This document shows, piece by piece, positions 45,398 through 54,227 of a stretch of DNA of 64,000 nt; positions within the stretch are counted from its first letter, which is position 1; each line of letters starts with the position of its first letter. The stretch is from Xanthobacter oligotrophicus (GTDB lineage Bacteria; Pseudomonadota; Alphaproteobacteria; Rhizobiales; Xanthobacteraceae), in NCBI RefSeq assembly GCF_008364685.1, contig NZ_VTTL01000002.1, positions 402,188 to 466,187 of the forward strand, written 5' to 3'. A model generated the notes under the pieces. It was not told the DNA's origin and made no database searches. It worked only from the letters and a program-made list of their open reading frames with translations. The translations under genes were made by a program, and so were the position numbers.

Positions 45398-45452
45398 CTT
45401 GAACGTGCGAAAATCGTCCCCTAAGGTGCCGTCATCCTAAGGAGGCACCCCC

Positions 45453-46310
45453 ATGCGTCTGGTTTCCTATGCTCTGGACGGCCGTACCGGCCTGGCGCTG
45501 CGCACCCCCGACGGGCTGAGGGACCTCGGTCCGCGCAGCCTGGAAGACATCCTCGCCGCCGGCCCCGAGGCCCTCGCCGCCCTCGCCGCCACGGACGGGC
45601 CGCTCCTTGATGCGGCGGCGGTCGCCTACCGGCCCGTGCTCGCCCGACCTGGCAAGATCCTGTGCATCGGCCTCAACTACGTGGACCACGCGGCCGAGAG
45701 CCCTTACCTGAAGGTGCCGGACTATCCGGCCGTGTTCCCCCGCTTCTCCTCCAGCCTCATCGGCCACGGCGCCCCCATCATCCGCCCCACGCTGTCGCGT
45801 GATCTCGACTTCGAGGGCGAGGTGGCGGTCATCCTCGGGCGACCCGGCCGCCACATCGCCAAGGCCGATGCGCTCGCCCACGTGGCCGGCTACTCCATCT
45901 TCAACGACGCCTCCCTCCGCGACTACCAGTTCAAGTCGGCGCAGTGGACCGTGGGCAAGAATTTCGACGCCACCGGCCCGTTTGGCCCGGACTTCGTCAC
46001 GGCGGATGAACTGCCTCCGGGCGCCCACGGGCTGAGGATCGAGACCCGGCTCAACGGCACGGTGGTGCAGGGCGCCTCCACCGCCGACATGTGCTTCGAC
46101 GTGGCGGCCCTCGTCTCCATCGTCAGCGAGGCCATGACCCTGGAGGCCGGCGATGTCATCATGACCGGCACGCCCGCCGGCGTCGGCTTCGCCCGCAAGC
46201 CGCCCCTGTACATGCGCGACGGCGACATCTGCGAGGTGGAGGTGGAAGGCCTCGGCATCCTGCGCAACCCGGTCCACGACGAGGTGGCCTGCCTCCACGC
46301 CGCCGCCTGA
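45453..46310 (+). CDS. Fumarylacetoacetate hydrolase-family protein
   Basis: 285 residues. FAH fold with ILCIGLNYVDHAAES, metal-binding DLDFEGEVAVILG (Glu pair plus later Asp), GYSIFNDASLRDYQF, and GDVIMTGTPAGVGFARKP. Family members hydrolyse or decarboxylate beta-diketo acids, often in aromatic or lactone catabolism. ATG 45453 follows AAGGAGG. First gene of a rightward set with the VOC and SDR genes. Confidence 0.92.
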   Translation: MRLVSYALDGRTGLALRTPDGLRDLGPRSLEDILAAGPEALAALAATDGPLLDAAAVAYRPVLARPGKILCIGLNYVDHAAESPYLKVPDYPAVFPRFSSSLIGHGAPIIRPTLSRDLDFEGEVAVILGRPGRHIAKADALAHVAGYSIFNDASLRDYQFKSAQWTVGKNFDATGPFGPDFVTADELPPGAHGLRIETRLNGTVVQGASTADMCFDVAALVSIVSEAMTLEAGDVIMTGTPAGVGFARKPPLYMRDGDICEVEVEGLGILRNPVHDEVACLHAAA

Positions 46311-46427
46311 AGCGTTCAGGCCGGGGCGCCGGCACGCGGCGCCCCCTTCTTCAAGAAGAGTTTCGAAACCCGAACCAAACTCCGACAAGAAGCCGCGCCA
46401 CAGCGGCCGCAACACAAGAGGAACGCC

Positions 46428-47345
46428 ATGACCAGTCTCGTGAACCGCCTGGGCTATGTCGCGCTCAACGTGACGGATCTCGACGCCGCCATCGCCGACG
46501 CCACCTCCATCACCGGCCTCAGCCTCGTCGAGCGCAACGCCGACAGCGCCCAGCTCACCTCCAACCGCCAGCATGCGGAGCTGGTGCTGCACCGCGCAGG
46601 ACAGGACGCCGTGCGCGCCATCGGCCTCGAGGCACCGGGCGCCGCCGAGGTCCAGGAGGCCGCCGCGCGGGCGCGCCGGCTCGGCTGGAACATCATCGCC
46701 GAGCATCCCTCCCTCGCCGGCATCTCCCACGCCGTCACCATCGTGTCGGCCGAGGGGCACGTGCTGGAGATCCACACGCCCCTGCCCGAGGACCAGCCGC
46801 GCCGCCACGACGGCCCCGGCATCCACCCGCGCCGGCTGTGCCACGTGAACCTCGCCTCGCAGGACCCGGCGGCGTTGGCAGACCTGCTGGCGCAGACCCT
46901 CGGCCTCAGGCTCTCCGAGCGCACCGAGGGCTGCGAGCTCATGTGGATGCGCGCCAGCGACGGGCGGCACCACACGGTCGGCATCGCCAAGAGCGCACAG
47001 CCGGGACTTCACCACTTCGCCTGGGAATTCGCCCAGTTCAGCGACTTCATGCGCCTTGGCGACCTGCTCGACACCCAGGATCGGCTGATGGTCTGGGGCC
47101 CCGGACGGCACGGCTGCGGCGACAACCTGTTCTCCTATTACGTCGATCGCGCCGGCTTCATGGTGGAATGCTCAGCGGAGATGGAAGTGATCCTCGACGA
47201 CCGTCCGCCCAGCGTCATCTCCTGCCCGCCCGACCTCAGCAACATCAAGGTGGTGAACCGCTGGGGCGCGCCCCCGCCGCGGGACTGGATCGAGCACATG
47301 TCCACCTTCGCCGCGCCCGGCGGCCCCATCGCGCTGGCGAGCTGA
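46428..47345 (+). CDS. VOC-superfamily protein (extradiol-dioxygenase-like)
   Basis: 305 residues with two glyoxalase/dioxygenase-type modules. The N-terminal one is GYVALNVTDLDAAIADATSI; the C-terminal catalytic one has RLCHVNLASQDPAAL (His), HHTVGIAKSAQPGLHHFAWEF (His) and a later Glu in MVECSAEM. The spacing of metal-ligand candidates fits extradiol ring-cleavage dioxygenases, but the substrate is unknown. With a FAH-family hydrolase upstream, a ring-cleavage step followed by C-C hydrolysis is plausible. Confidence 0.82.
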   Translation: MTSLVNRLGYVALNVTDLDAAIADATSITGLSLVERNADSAQLTSNRQHAELVLHRAGQDAVRAIGLEAPGAAEVQEAAARARRLGWNIIAEHPSLAGISHAVTIVSAEGHVLEIHTPLPEDQPRRHDGPGIHPRRLCHVNLASQDPAALADLLAQTLGLRLSERTEGCELMWMRASDGRHHTVGIAKSAQPGLHHFAWEFAQFSDFMRLGDLLDTQDRLMVWGPGRHGCGDNLFSYYVDRAGFMVECSAEMEVILDDRPPSVISCPPDLSNIKVVNRWGAPPPRDWIEHMSTFAAPGGPIALAS

Positions 47346-47362
47346 ACGTACGGGAGAGCAGT

Positions 47363-47755
47363 ATGGATCTCTCGGGCAAGGTGGTGGTCGTCACCGGAGC
47401 CGCATCCGGCATCGGCCTCGCCATCGCAAATGCTACCGCGGCCGCCGGCGCCACGGTGGTCATGGCCGGCATCGCCGACGAGCGCCTCGCGGCCGCGGCC
47501 GCGCGCATGGACGCGGAGGGGCGGCGGGTGCTCGCCATCCCCACCGACGTGCGCGATACCGCGGCGGTGGAACATCTGTTCACCGCCGCCGTCGAACGCT
47601 TCGGGCGGATTGACGCGGCCGTGGCCAACGCCGGCATCATCGGCGCCGTGACCGAGCCCGAGGAACTGGCGCGCTACGTGGTGTTCGCCTTGAGCGACGC
47701 CGCCCCGCACATGACGGGCACCCTGCTCAAGATCGATTCCGGCCGCACCCTCTGA
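47363..47755 (+). pseudogene. Internally deleted short-chain dehydrogenase/reductase
   Basis: 130 residues against about 250 for the family. The N-terminal half is normal: TGAASGIG (11-18), TDVRD, and VANAGIIG (87-94). The sequence then jumps directly to the family's C-terminal region (EPEELARYVVFALSDAAPHMTGTLLKIDSG). The catalytic Ser and YxxxK segment are gone. The frame is kept, with the junction near 47645. It should bind nucleotide at best and is probably a non-functional relic. Confidence 0.82.
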
Positions 47756-47808
47756 GACAGCGCGTCCATACCGCAATCCCCAGACCGAATTCCCCCGACG
47801 GAGGCACC

Positions 47809-48198
47809 ATGCCCACCGATGCCGACATCCCCAGCCTCATCCGTGACCTCGAAGAGAGGCGCTACGCCGCCATGCTCGACGCCGACATCCCAACCCTCGA
47901 CGCCCTGCTCTCGGACCAACTGGTCTACACCCACTCCAACGCCACCGTGGACGGCAAGGCGAGTTACCTCGCCAAGGTCGCGGACAAGTATTTCGACTAT
48001 CTGGACATTGCCCATCCCGAGGAGCAGCTGATCCTCAACGGCTCCGCCGTCCTCGTGATCGGCCGGATGACGGCGCGGGTGGTCGTGGAGGGCAAGACCC
48101 AGCGGCATCTCAACAACAGGACCCTCACGGTCTGGGTCCGGGAGGGGGAGGCCTGGCGCGTAGCCGCCTTCCAACCGACACCCATCCCCCAGAGCTGA
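47809..48198 (+). CDS. NTF2-like / DUF4440 protein
   Basis: 129 residues of the SnoaL/DUF4440 type: RRYAAMLDADIPTLDALLSD, YTHSNATVDGKASYL, and RTLTVWVREGEAWRVAAFQ. A small cone-shaped barrel that may isomerise or bind a small hydrophobic acid. Follows the SDR relic by 53 bases behind an ACGGAGG ribosome site, so it may be the intact last gene of that set. Confidence 0.82.
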   Translation: MPTDADIPSLIRDLEERRYAAMLDADIPTLDALLSDQLVYTHSNATVDGKASYLAKVADKYFDYLDIAHPEEQLILNGSAVLVIGRMTARVVVEGKTQRHLNNRTLTVWVREGEAWRVAAFQPTPIPQS

Positions 48199-48412
48199 CG
48201 CCCGCCGGAGCGACGCTTTCGCCACACATCGCAAGCTGATGCCGGCAGATCTCTCTTTTCGGTTGCGTGGAGACTGATCCCCTGTACTGGTGAAGTCCAT
48301 CGAAATACTGTGTAGCCACGCCAGCCGCGCGTTGCGACGGAAGCGGCCGGCGCCGCATCGATGGGCCGAGCCTTCGGCCGCAACTCCCATCCAGCCGAGA
48401 GCCGCCGAGACC

Positions 48413-49636
48413 ATGAGCGAGCGCGATCCCGTCATCTGCGAACCGGTGCGAACCGCCGTCGGGCGCTATGGCGGCATGTTCAGGGAGGTTCCGGCCGCGC
48501 GGCTCGCAAGGCGGGTGATCGAGGCGCTGATCGCCCGCACCGGCATCGACCCGGCACGGATCGACGACGTGCTCTTCGGCCAGTGCTATCCCAACGGCGA
48601 GGCCCCGGCCATCGGCCGCGTCGCGGCGCTCGACGCCGGACTTCCCGTCACCGTTCCCGGCTTGCAGATCGACCGGCGCTGCGGCTCCGGCCTCCAGGCC
48701 GTACTGGACGCAGCGATGCGGGTGCAGACGGGCGTCTGCGACGTGGTGATCGCTGGCGGCGTCGAGAGCATGAGCCGGGCCGAATATTATTCCGAGGACG
48801 TCCGCTGGGGTGCCAAAGGGCGCCCCACCACGCTGCATGACCGGCTCGGACGCGGTCGCGTGACGTCCGGCAGCGAGCGCTATCCCGTGCCCGGCGGCAT
48901 GCTGGAGACAGCGGAAAATCTCCGCCGCGCCTACGGCATCGGCCGGGAGGAACAGGACGAGCTCGCCGTGATCTCCCACCAGCGGGCGGTGGCCGCCATC
49001 GCGGATGGCCGCTTCGCGCAGGAGATCGTGCCGATCGAAGTGCCGGGCAGGCGCGGGACGCCGCCCGTCGAGATCACGCGTGACGAGCACCCGCGCGCCG
49101 ACGCCAGCATGGCGACGCTCGCCGCGCTGCGGCCCCTCATGCTGACGCAGGATGCCGACGCCACCGTCACGCCCGGCAATGCCAGCGGCCAGAACGACGG
49201 CGCCGCCGCCTGCCTCGTCACCACGCGGGAGACCGCGCAGGCGCTCGGCCTCAGGCCGCTGGCCCGTCTCGTCGGATGGGCGGCGGCAGGCGTGGCGCCG
49301 AACGTGATGGGCATAGGCCCGGTGCCGGCGACCGAGAAGGTGATGGCGCGGACCGGCCTGTCCCTGAAGGACATGGACCTGATCGAGCTCAACGAGGCCT
49401 TCGCAGCGCAAGTGCTGGCCTGCACCCGCGAATGGCGGTTCGGCAAGGCCGACTTCAAGCGCTTGAATGTGAATGGCTCCGGCATCTCGCTGGGCCATCC
49501 CGTTGGGGCAACCGGTGTGCGTATCCTCGCCACGCTGCTGCGCGAGATGGACCGGCGCGGCAGCCGCTATGGCCTCGAAACCATGTGCATCGGCGGCGGA
49601 CAGGGCCTCGCCGCGATCTTCGAGCGCCTCGGATGA
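48413..49636 (+). CDS. Thiolase (acetyl-CoA C-acyltransferase), first copy
   Basis: 407 residues from ATG 48413. Catalytic Cys90 in DRRCGSGLQA, His362 in GHPVGATG and Cys392 in CIGGGQG. NEAFAAQVLA marks the substrate loop. It would cleave a 3-oxoacyl-CoA to acetyl-CoA plus a shortened acyl-CoA. A similar thiolase is encoded at 61042-62238. It may end the pathway started by the upstream VOC and FAH proteins; the exact substrate is unknown. Confidence 0.93.
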   Translation: MSERDPVICEPVRTAVGRYGGMFREVPAARLARRVIEALIARTGIDPARIDDVLFGQCYPNGEAPAIGRVAALDAGLPVTVPGLQIDRRCGSGLQAVLDAAMRVQTGVCDVVIAGGVESMSRAEYYSEDVRWGAKGRPTTLHDRLGRGRVTSGSERYPVPGGMLETAENLRRAYGIGREEQDELAVISHQRAVAAIADGRFAQEIVPIEVPGRRGTPPVEITRDEHPRADASMATLAALRPLMLTQDADATVTPGNASGQNDGAAACLVTTRETAQALGLRPLARLVGWAAAGVAPNVMGIGPVPATEKVMARTGLSLKDMDLIELNEAFAAQVLACTREWRFGKADFKRLNVNGSGISLGHPVGATGVRILATLLREMDRRGSRYGLETMCIGGGQGLAAIFERLG

Positions 49637-49717
49637 GAACGCGCGGGTACCACCCCGCGCGCACCCTGCCCTTCTCCGGCGCCCGACCATGGCGGCCGGG
49701 CAGCCTTCGCCGCGCCA

Positions 49718-50560
49718 TCAGGGCTTCAGCGTCCTCGCCCAGCCCGCGATGGCGGCAACCACCGCGTCCGGCTGTTCCGGAATGAGCGCGTGGCTGGCAT
49801 TGTCCACGGTGGCAATGGTGACCCGATCGCCGAATGCCGCCTTGATGTCGTTGGCGGTGGAGCGCGGTCGGAAGGGATCCTGCAGCGCCTGCAGGTCGAG
49901 CAGGGGCGCCGAGCCGCCGGACCACCACTCCTCCTCCTTCGGCGCCGCAATGATGGGCCGCTGGTAGGCCGCCATCCCGGGATGCCACCCCGCCAGCCAG
50001 ACCGAGGCATCGTTGCCCGGTGCGAAGAAGGCCACCTTCAGCGCGGCGATGCGCTGCGCATCGGGCAGGGTCACGTTGCCGGCGTCACGCAGGGACACCA
50101 GCAGCTCCTTCGGATAGGCCTTGGATGCAGCGGCGGCGATGACCACGCCGCGCACGAGGTCGGGATGGTCCACCGCAGTCATGCGGGCGACCCAGTTGCC
50201 GAAGGCGTGCCCGACCACGATGGCCCGCCCGTCCTGCGCTGTCTCGATGGTGACGGCGACATCGTTGGCGAGATCGTGCAGGGTGATGCCCTCGGTGGGG
50301 CCAGTGCTGGCACCGGCGCCACGCGGCTGGGGCCGCAGCACGCGGAACCCGGCCTTGGCGAGCCCCTCCGCCACCGCGTCATAATCCTCGGAATCCCGCG
50401 CCGACGACGGCAGCAGCACCATCAGCGGGCCCTTGCCCTCGTCGATGACGTCGATAGCCACGTCACCGCGCTTGATGGTGTAGCGCGTGCGAGCCTCTCC
50501 GGCCTGCGCCACGCTGGCCCAGCCGACGGCGAGTGCCATCGCCGCAAGCAGCATCTTCAT
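49718..50560 (-). CDS. Exported alpha/beta-hydrolase-fold protein, Ala at nucleophile position
   Basis: 280 residues with a signal peptide (1-20, ASVAQA|GE); ATG follows GGAGGAA. The fold is clear (PLMVLLPSSARDSEDYD, RPQPRGAGAS, VTIATVDNASHALIPEQP with the catalytic His), but the nucleophile elbow reads GHAFGN (117-122), with Ala119 where Ser is expected. First or only gene before the MBL gene boundary; the MBL gene upstream is on the same strand 48 bases away. Activity, if any, is not ordinary Ser-hydrolase chemistry. Confidence 0.8.
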   Translation of the reverse strand: MKMLLAAMALAVGWASVAQAGEARTRYTIKRGDVAIDVIDEGKGPLMVLLPSSARDSEDYDAVAEGLAKAGFRVLRPQPRGAGASTGPTEGITLHDLANDVAVTIETAQDGRAIVVGHAFGNWVARMTAVDHPDLVRGVVIAAAASKAYPKELLVSLRDAGNVTLPDAQRIAALKVAFFAPGNDASVWLAGWHPGMAAYQRPIIAAPKEEEWWSGGSAPLLDLQALQDPFRPRSTANDIKAAFGDRVTIATVDNASHALIPEQPDAVVAAIAGWARTLKP

Positions 50561-50608
50561 TGTTTCCTCCCTGTATGGATTGTTCTGCGCCCTGCTCCCG
50601 ACCGGGGC

Positions 50609-51493
50609 TCACCAGCCCGCGGGCTCGAAGGCGTAGCCCTCGCCCTGACGGCGGATGTAGCCGCAATGGGGCGCGCCGAAATGCATGGGCATCACCAGCG
50701 TGCCGCGCTCGGCCTCCCGCGCCAGCAGGGCCGCGCGGGTGCGGCGCGCCACATCCGGCAGGGCGCAATAGGTGGTGTTAAGGGTGGGATCGACGATCTG
50801 CGCGGGACTGTGCATCACGTCGCCGCTGAACAGGCCCTCCTCCCCGCGCGAGCGGATGCGGTAGGTCTGGTGGCCCACCGAATGGCCCGGCGCCGCCTCG
50901 ATGGCGAGCACGTCCGCGATTTCCCCATGGTCGGGAATGAAATCGGCGAGGCCAGCCGCCACGATGGGGCGGATGCTGTCGTCGAAGGCGGCGTCGATTA
51001 TGGGGTCAGGCGATTGCGCCAGCGCCTCCACATAGTGGTCGTATTCGAGCTTCGGCATCAGGTAGCGGGCATTGGGGAAGGTGGGCACCCAGCGCCCGTC
51101 GGCGGACAGCACCGTGTTCCAGCCCACATGGTCGCTGTGGAGATGGGTGTGCACCACATGCGTCACCGTGTCGGGCGCCGCGCCCGCCGCCTCCAGCCAC
51201 GGCAGCACGAGGCCGTTGAGCTGGTGCATGCGCGCCGCCGCGCGCGGCTTGCGGTTGCCCACCCCGGTATCGACGATGATGACATTGCCGCCGGCATGCA
51301 CGATCCACAGCTGGATGGTGACGATGAGCCGGTGCATCTGCGGCACGTAATGATGCGGCGCGAGCCAGCTCGCGTTGTCCTTGAGCAAGTTCGGAGCCAT
51401 GTCCGGGAACAGGAAGGCCGGATCATGGGTGGGCGCGGCGTATTCGAGAAGGCGGGTGACGCGAACTTCCCCCACCATGCGCGATTGAATCAT
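50609..51493 (-). CDS. MBL-fold metallo-hydrolase
   Basis: 294 residues from ATG 51493. The metal site reads THLHSDHVGWN (HxHxDH); later ligands are GHSVGHQTY (His) and FSGDVMHSP (Asp), ending with MPMHFGAPHCG (His). The AidC/AttM-type layout fits lactonases and other ester hydrolases. Reads leftward with the preceding GST and downstream hydrolase genes. Confidence 0.9.
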   Translation of the reverse strand: MIQSRMVGEVRVTRLLEYAAPTHDPAFLFPDMAPNLLKDNASWLAPHHYVPQMHRLIVTIQLWIVHAGGNVIIVDTGVGNRKPRAAARMHQLNGLVLPWLEAAGAAPDTVTHVVHTHLHSDHVGWNTVLSADGRWVPTFPNARYLMPKLEYDHYVEALAQSPDPIIDAAFDDSIRPIVAAGLADFIPDHGEIADVLAIEAAPGHSVGHQTYRIRSRGEEGLFSGDVMHSPAQIVDPTLNTTYCALPDVARRTRAALLAREAERGTLVMPMHFGAPHCGYIRRQGEGYAFEPAGW

Positions 51494-51540
51494 GGAATCC
51501 TCGACGGGTTTGGGCTTGCGGGCGGACGGACGCGGAACGC

Positions 51541-52158
51541 TCAGGAATCGTCCACCACCGGATTGGCCTTCACCGAGGGCCGCTCCAGGAACTCCCCGTG
51601 CCAGGCCGCAAGCGCCGGGCGACCGTTGCGCCATTCGAGGAAGGGGAAGCGGAAGTCGAGATAGCCCAGCGCCGTGCCGACGGTCAGGTGGCCGATGTCG
51701 AACGGCCGCCCGGTGAGGAGCTCCACGTCGGCCTCGAGACGGGCGAGCACCCGCTCCACCTTGCGCGCATTGGCGGCGACGAGGTCGGCCGACTGCATGC
51801 CTTCGCCGCGCAGGCGCTCAATGAGCCACAGGAGGCCGAAGTCCATCAGACCGTCGCCGAGCGCCTCGTTGCGCAGCGCCACCAGCCGCTCCGGCCAGGC
51901 GGCGGGGAACAGGCGGGGCTTGTCGTTCAAGCTGTCCAGATACTCGCAGATGACATGGGAATCATAGACCACGGTGCCGTCGTCGAGCACGAGAGTGGGC
52001 AGCTTGCTCAGGGGGTTGTCGTCCATGAGCGCCTCGTGGGCCTTGAAGGGCGAGGCCACCGTGCGCACGCAGGCGACCTGATCCTGAAGGCCCAGCTCGT
52101 GGATGGCGATCATCGCCTTGCGCACGAACGGGGAGCGGGGGGACCAGTGCATCTTCAT
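51541..52158 (-). CDS. Glutathione S-transferase-family protein
   Basis: 205 residues. N-terminal thioredoxin fold starts MHWSPRSPFVRKAMIAIHEL, with LPTLVLDDGTVVYDSHVICEYLD binding the glutathione gamma-glutamyl part; the helical C-terminal domain has FDIGHLTVGTALGYLDFRF. Ser8 or Ser10 is the likely thiol-activating residue. It could isomerise or conjugate a pathway intermediate, as maleylacetoacetate-isomerase-like GSTs do. Confidence 0.88.
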   Translation of the reverse strand: MKMHWSPRSPFVRKAMIAIHELGLQDQVACVRTVASPFKAHEALMDDNPLSKLPTLVLDDGTVVYDSHVICEYLDSLNDKPRLFPAAWPERLVALRNEALGDGLMDFGLLWLIERLRGEGMQSADLVAANARKVERVLARLEADVELLTGRPFDIGHLTVGTALGYLDFRFPFLEWRNGRPALAAWHGEFLERPSVKANPVVDDS

Positions 52159-52187
52159 GGAAATGGGCTTTCGGTTTCGGCGCGGCC

Positions 52188-52970
52188 TCACGCGGCGCGC
52201 CAGAAGGCATCAAGGTGCTGCGCCACCGCGTCCGGGGACTGGTGGGCCATCACGTGTCCGCTCGGCACCACCTCGAAATGGGCGCGGTCGATTGCGGTCG
52301 CTGCCTCGGCGATGAGGGCGGGCGGTCGCAGCGGATCGTGGGCACCGGCCAGCAGCAGCACGGGGCAGCGCACGACGGCGAGCGCGGGCGCGGGATCGAG
52401 CGCCGCCAGCATGCGGTAGGTGGCGGCATAGCTCGCCGGATCGTTGCCGAGCCAGCGGGCGCGATAGGTCGGGAAGCGGCCGTTGCCCCGCAGCACCTGA
52501 GGATAGGTGAGTGCCAGCTCGCCGTCGGCGATGGAGGCCATGCCTCCCGCCTCCAGGGCTTCGGCCCGCGCGCGCACCGCCGCGCGCCGTTCGGCCGCGA
52601 TCCCGAGCGCCGGCCCCATGAGGGCAAGCCGGCCGACGCGATCCGGGTGTCGCGCCGCCATGTGGAGCGCCACCGCCCCGCCCACCGCCATGCCGCACAG
52701 GTCAGCCGGCCCGGTGATGGAAAGCGCGTCGAGCAGCGCGACGAGATCCGCCACCAGATCGTCCATGATGCCTTCGCCGCGCAGCTTGGAGGCATCGCCG
52801 AAGCCGCGCATGTCATAGCGCAGCACGGTGCGGCCCTCGACGACCCGCGGCAGCAGCGGCGCCCAGCTCTCGATGGAACCACCCATCTCGTGGATCAGCA
52901 CCAGGGGGGCGGGCCCGTCGCCGTCGAGGGCGTAGCGGGTGCCGCTGCCGTTGACCTCGATCCAGTTCAT
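52188..52970 (-). CDS. Alpha/beta-hydrolase-fold protein (enol-lactonase-like), Ala at nucleophile position
   Basis: 260 residues from ATG 52970, overlapping the upstream SnoaL gene stop (ATGA). Similar in outline to 3-oxoadipate enol-lactonases (VLIHEMGGSIESWAPLL, RYDMRGFGDASKL, LLLAGAHDPLRPP, VPSGHVMAHQSPD), but the nucleophile elbow is GMAVGG (93-98), so Ala95 replaces Ser. The acid Asp and His appear intact. It may be a member of a subgroup using other chemistry or a catalytically altered protein. Confidence 0.85.
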   Translation of the reverse strand: MNWIEVNGSGTRYALDGDGPAPLVLIHEMGGSIESWAPLLPRVVEGRTVLRYDMRGFGDASKLRGEGIMDDLVADLVALLDALSITGPADLCGMAVGGAVALHMAARHPDRVGRLALMGPALGIAAERRAAVRARAEALEAGGMASIADGELALTYPQVLRGNGRFPTYRARWLGNDPASYAATYRMLAALDPAPALAVVRCPVLLLAGAHDPLRPPALIAEAATAIDRAHFEVVPSGHVMAHQSPDAVAQHLDAFWRAA

Positions 52971-53443
52971 TCCGCCGCCCTCGGGGCCGGCGTCCGCCCC
53001 GGGAAAGGCCGGCCCGCCCATCCCTCGCTGAGCGGGGAGAGGAAATAGAAGGAGATCCTGCGCGAGGCGAAGCGCCAGCGGCCATCCACCCGGCGCATCA
53101 CGTCGTCATAGTGCCCGGCGGAGACGAAGGAGACGCCATCGGTAACGGACAGATATTCCATGGAGATGCGCCCGGTGGCGATGTCGCCATCCACCTCCAC
53201 CGTGCCATTGGTGCAGAAGTGCCAGAAATCCTCGGCGAGCTTCGGCACCCGCTCGCTGAAGAAGGCGTGGAGCGCATCCCTGCCGCTCACGGCTTCAAGC
53301 CCCTCGAACACCCCGTCGGGGGTGAACAGCGCCACGAACTCATCCCACCGGCGCTCGTCCAGCAGATGGCAGTAATGGGCGCGGAGCTGGGCGATCTCCA
53401 GCTGGTCCTCGACCAGCTTCAGGCGTTCCTCGATGTTCTTCAT
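52967..53443 (-). CDS. SnoaL/NTF2-like protein
   Basis: 158 residues of the ring-hydroxylation-subunit-like SnoaL_4 type: DQLEIAQLRAHYCHLLDERRWDEFVALF, GRDALHAFFSERV, RRVDGRWRFASRRISFYFL. Small-molecule-binding barrel. Its stop overlaps the hydrolase start by four bases, so the two probably act in the same pathway. C-terminal tail of about 20 residues is Pro/Arg-rich. Confidence 0.85.
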   Translation of the reverse strand: MKNIEERLKLVEDQLEIAQLRAHYCHLLDERRWDEFVALFTPDGVFEGLEAVSGRDALHAFFSERVPKLAEDFWHFCTNGTVEVDGDIATGRISMEYLSVTDGVSFVSAGHYDDVMRRVDGRWRFASRRISFYFLSPLSEGWAGRPFPGRTPAPRAAE

Positions 53444-53480
53444 CTCGTCCGTCCCGGATGTCTTGTGTCTTGGTTTCGGC

Positions 53481-54227
53481 TCAGAACAGCGTCAGCAGCC
53501 TGGCATGGTCGCGGAGGTCCTCCGGCTTGCCTTCATAGATCATCACGCCCGACTTCATGGCCACCACCCGGTCGGAGACGGCGAAGGCCTCGCCCACGTT
53601 CTGCTCCACCAGGAGGATGGACATGCCGCGGCGCTGCTGGATGGCGCGGATGGGCGTGATGAGATCCTGGAACAGCTTGGGCGCGAGCCCGATGGACGGT
53701 TCGTCGAGCAGCAGGATGCTCGGGCGGGACAGCAGCGCCCGGCCGATGGACACCATCTGCTGCTGCCCGCCCGAGAGCTGGCCGGCGCGCTTGCCCCAGA
53801 AGTCCCTCAGCTTGGGCAGAAGCTCCAGCACCTCGTCGACACGGGCGCGGCCCTCGCCGGCGTCGAGGCTTGCCGACCAGAGCGCCAGGGTGAACGTCTC
53901 CTTCACCGTGAGCCCCGGGAACACGCCGCGCCCTTCCGGCACATAGGCGACGCCATCCCGCGCCATCACGCTGGGATGGGGCTTCAGCGGCCGGCCGCGC
54001 AGCCTCACCTCCCCCGCATCCGCCGGATGCAGGCCGAACAGGATCTTGAGCAAGGTGGACTTGCCCGCGCCATTGTGTCCGACAAGGCAAAGGACCTCCC
54101 CGCCCGCAAGGTCGAGGTCGATGCCGCTCAACACCTCGCGTCCGGCATAGGAGGCGCGCAGGCCGCGCACCGCCACGGCGGGCGCAAGGGTGGCGGTGGT
54201 GGCGGCGACGGAGACGGCCATGTTCAT
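53481..54227 (-). CDS. livF: Branched-chain-amino-acid-type ABC transporter ATPase LivF
   Basis: 248 residues. Walker A is VGHNGAGKST, the signature is LSGGQQQM, Walker B is ILLLDEPSIGLAP, and the switch His is in LLVEQN context. Complete, unlike the fused LivF remnant at 43437-44519. Its start overlaps the livG stop (ATGA). Hydrolyses ATP to drive uptake of the ligand of the binding protein encoded at 56722-57834. The real substrate may be an aromatic or other organic acid rather than an amino acid. Confidence 0.93.
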   Translation of the reverse strand: MNMAVSVAATTATLAPAVAVRGLRASYAGREVLSGIDLDLAGGEVLCLVGHNGAGKSTLLKILFGLHPADAGEVRLRGRPLKPHPSVMARDGVAYVPEGRGVFPGLTVKETFTLALWSASLDAGEGRARVDEVLELLPKLRDFWGKRAGQLSGGQQQMVSIGRALLSRPSILLLDEPSIGLAPKLFQDLITPIRAIQQRRGMSILLVEQNVGEAFAVSDRVVAMKSGVMIYEGKPEDLRDHARLLTLF

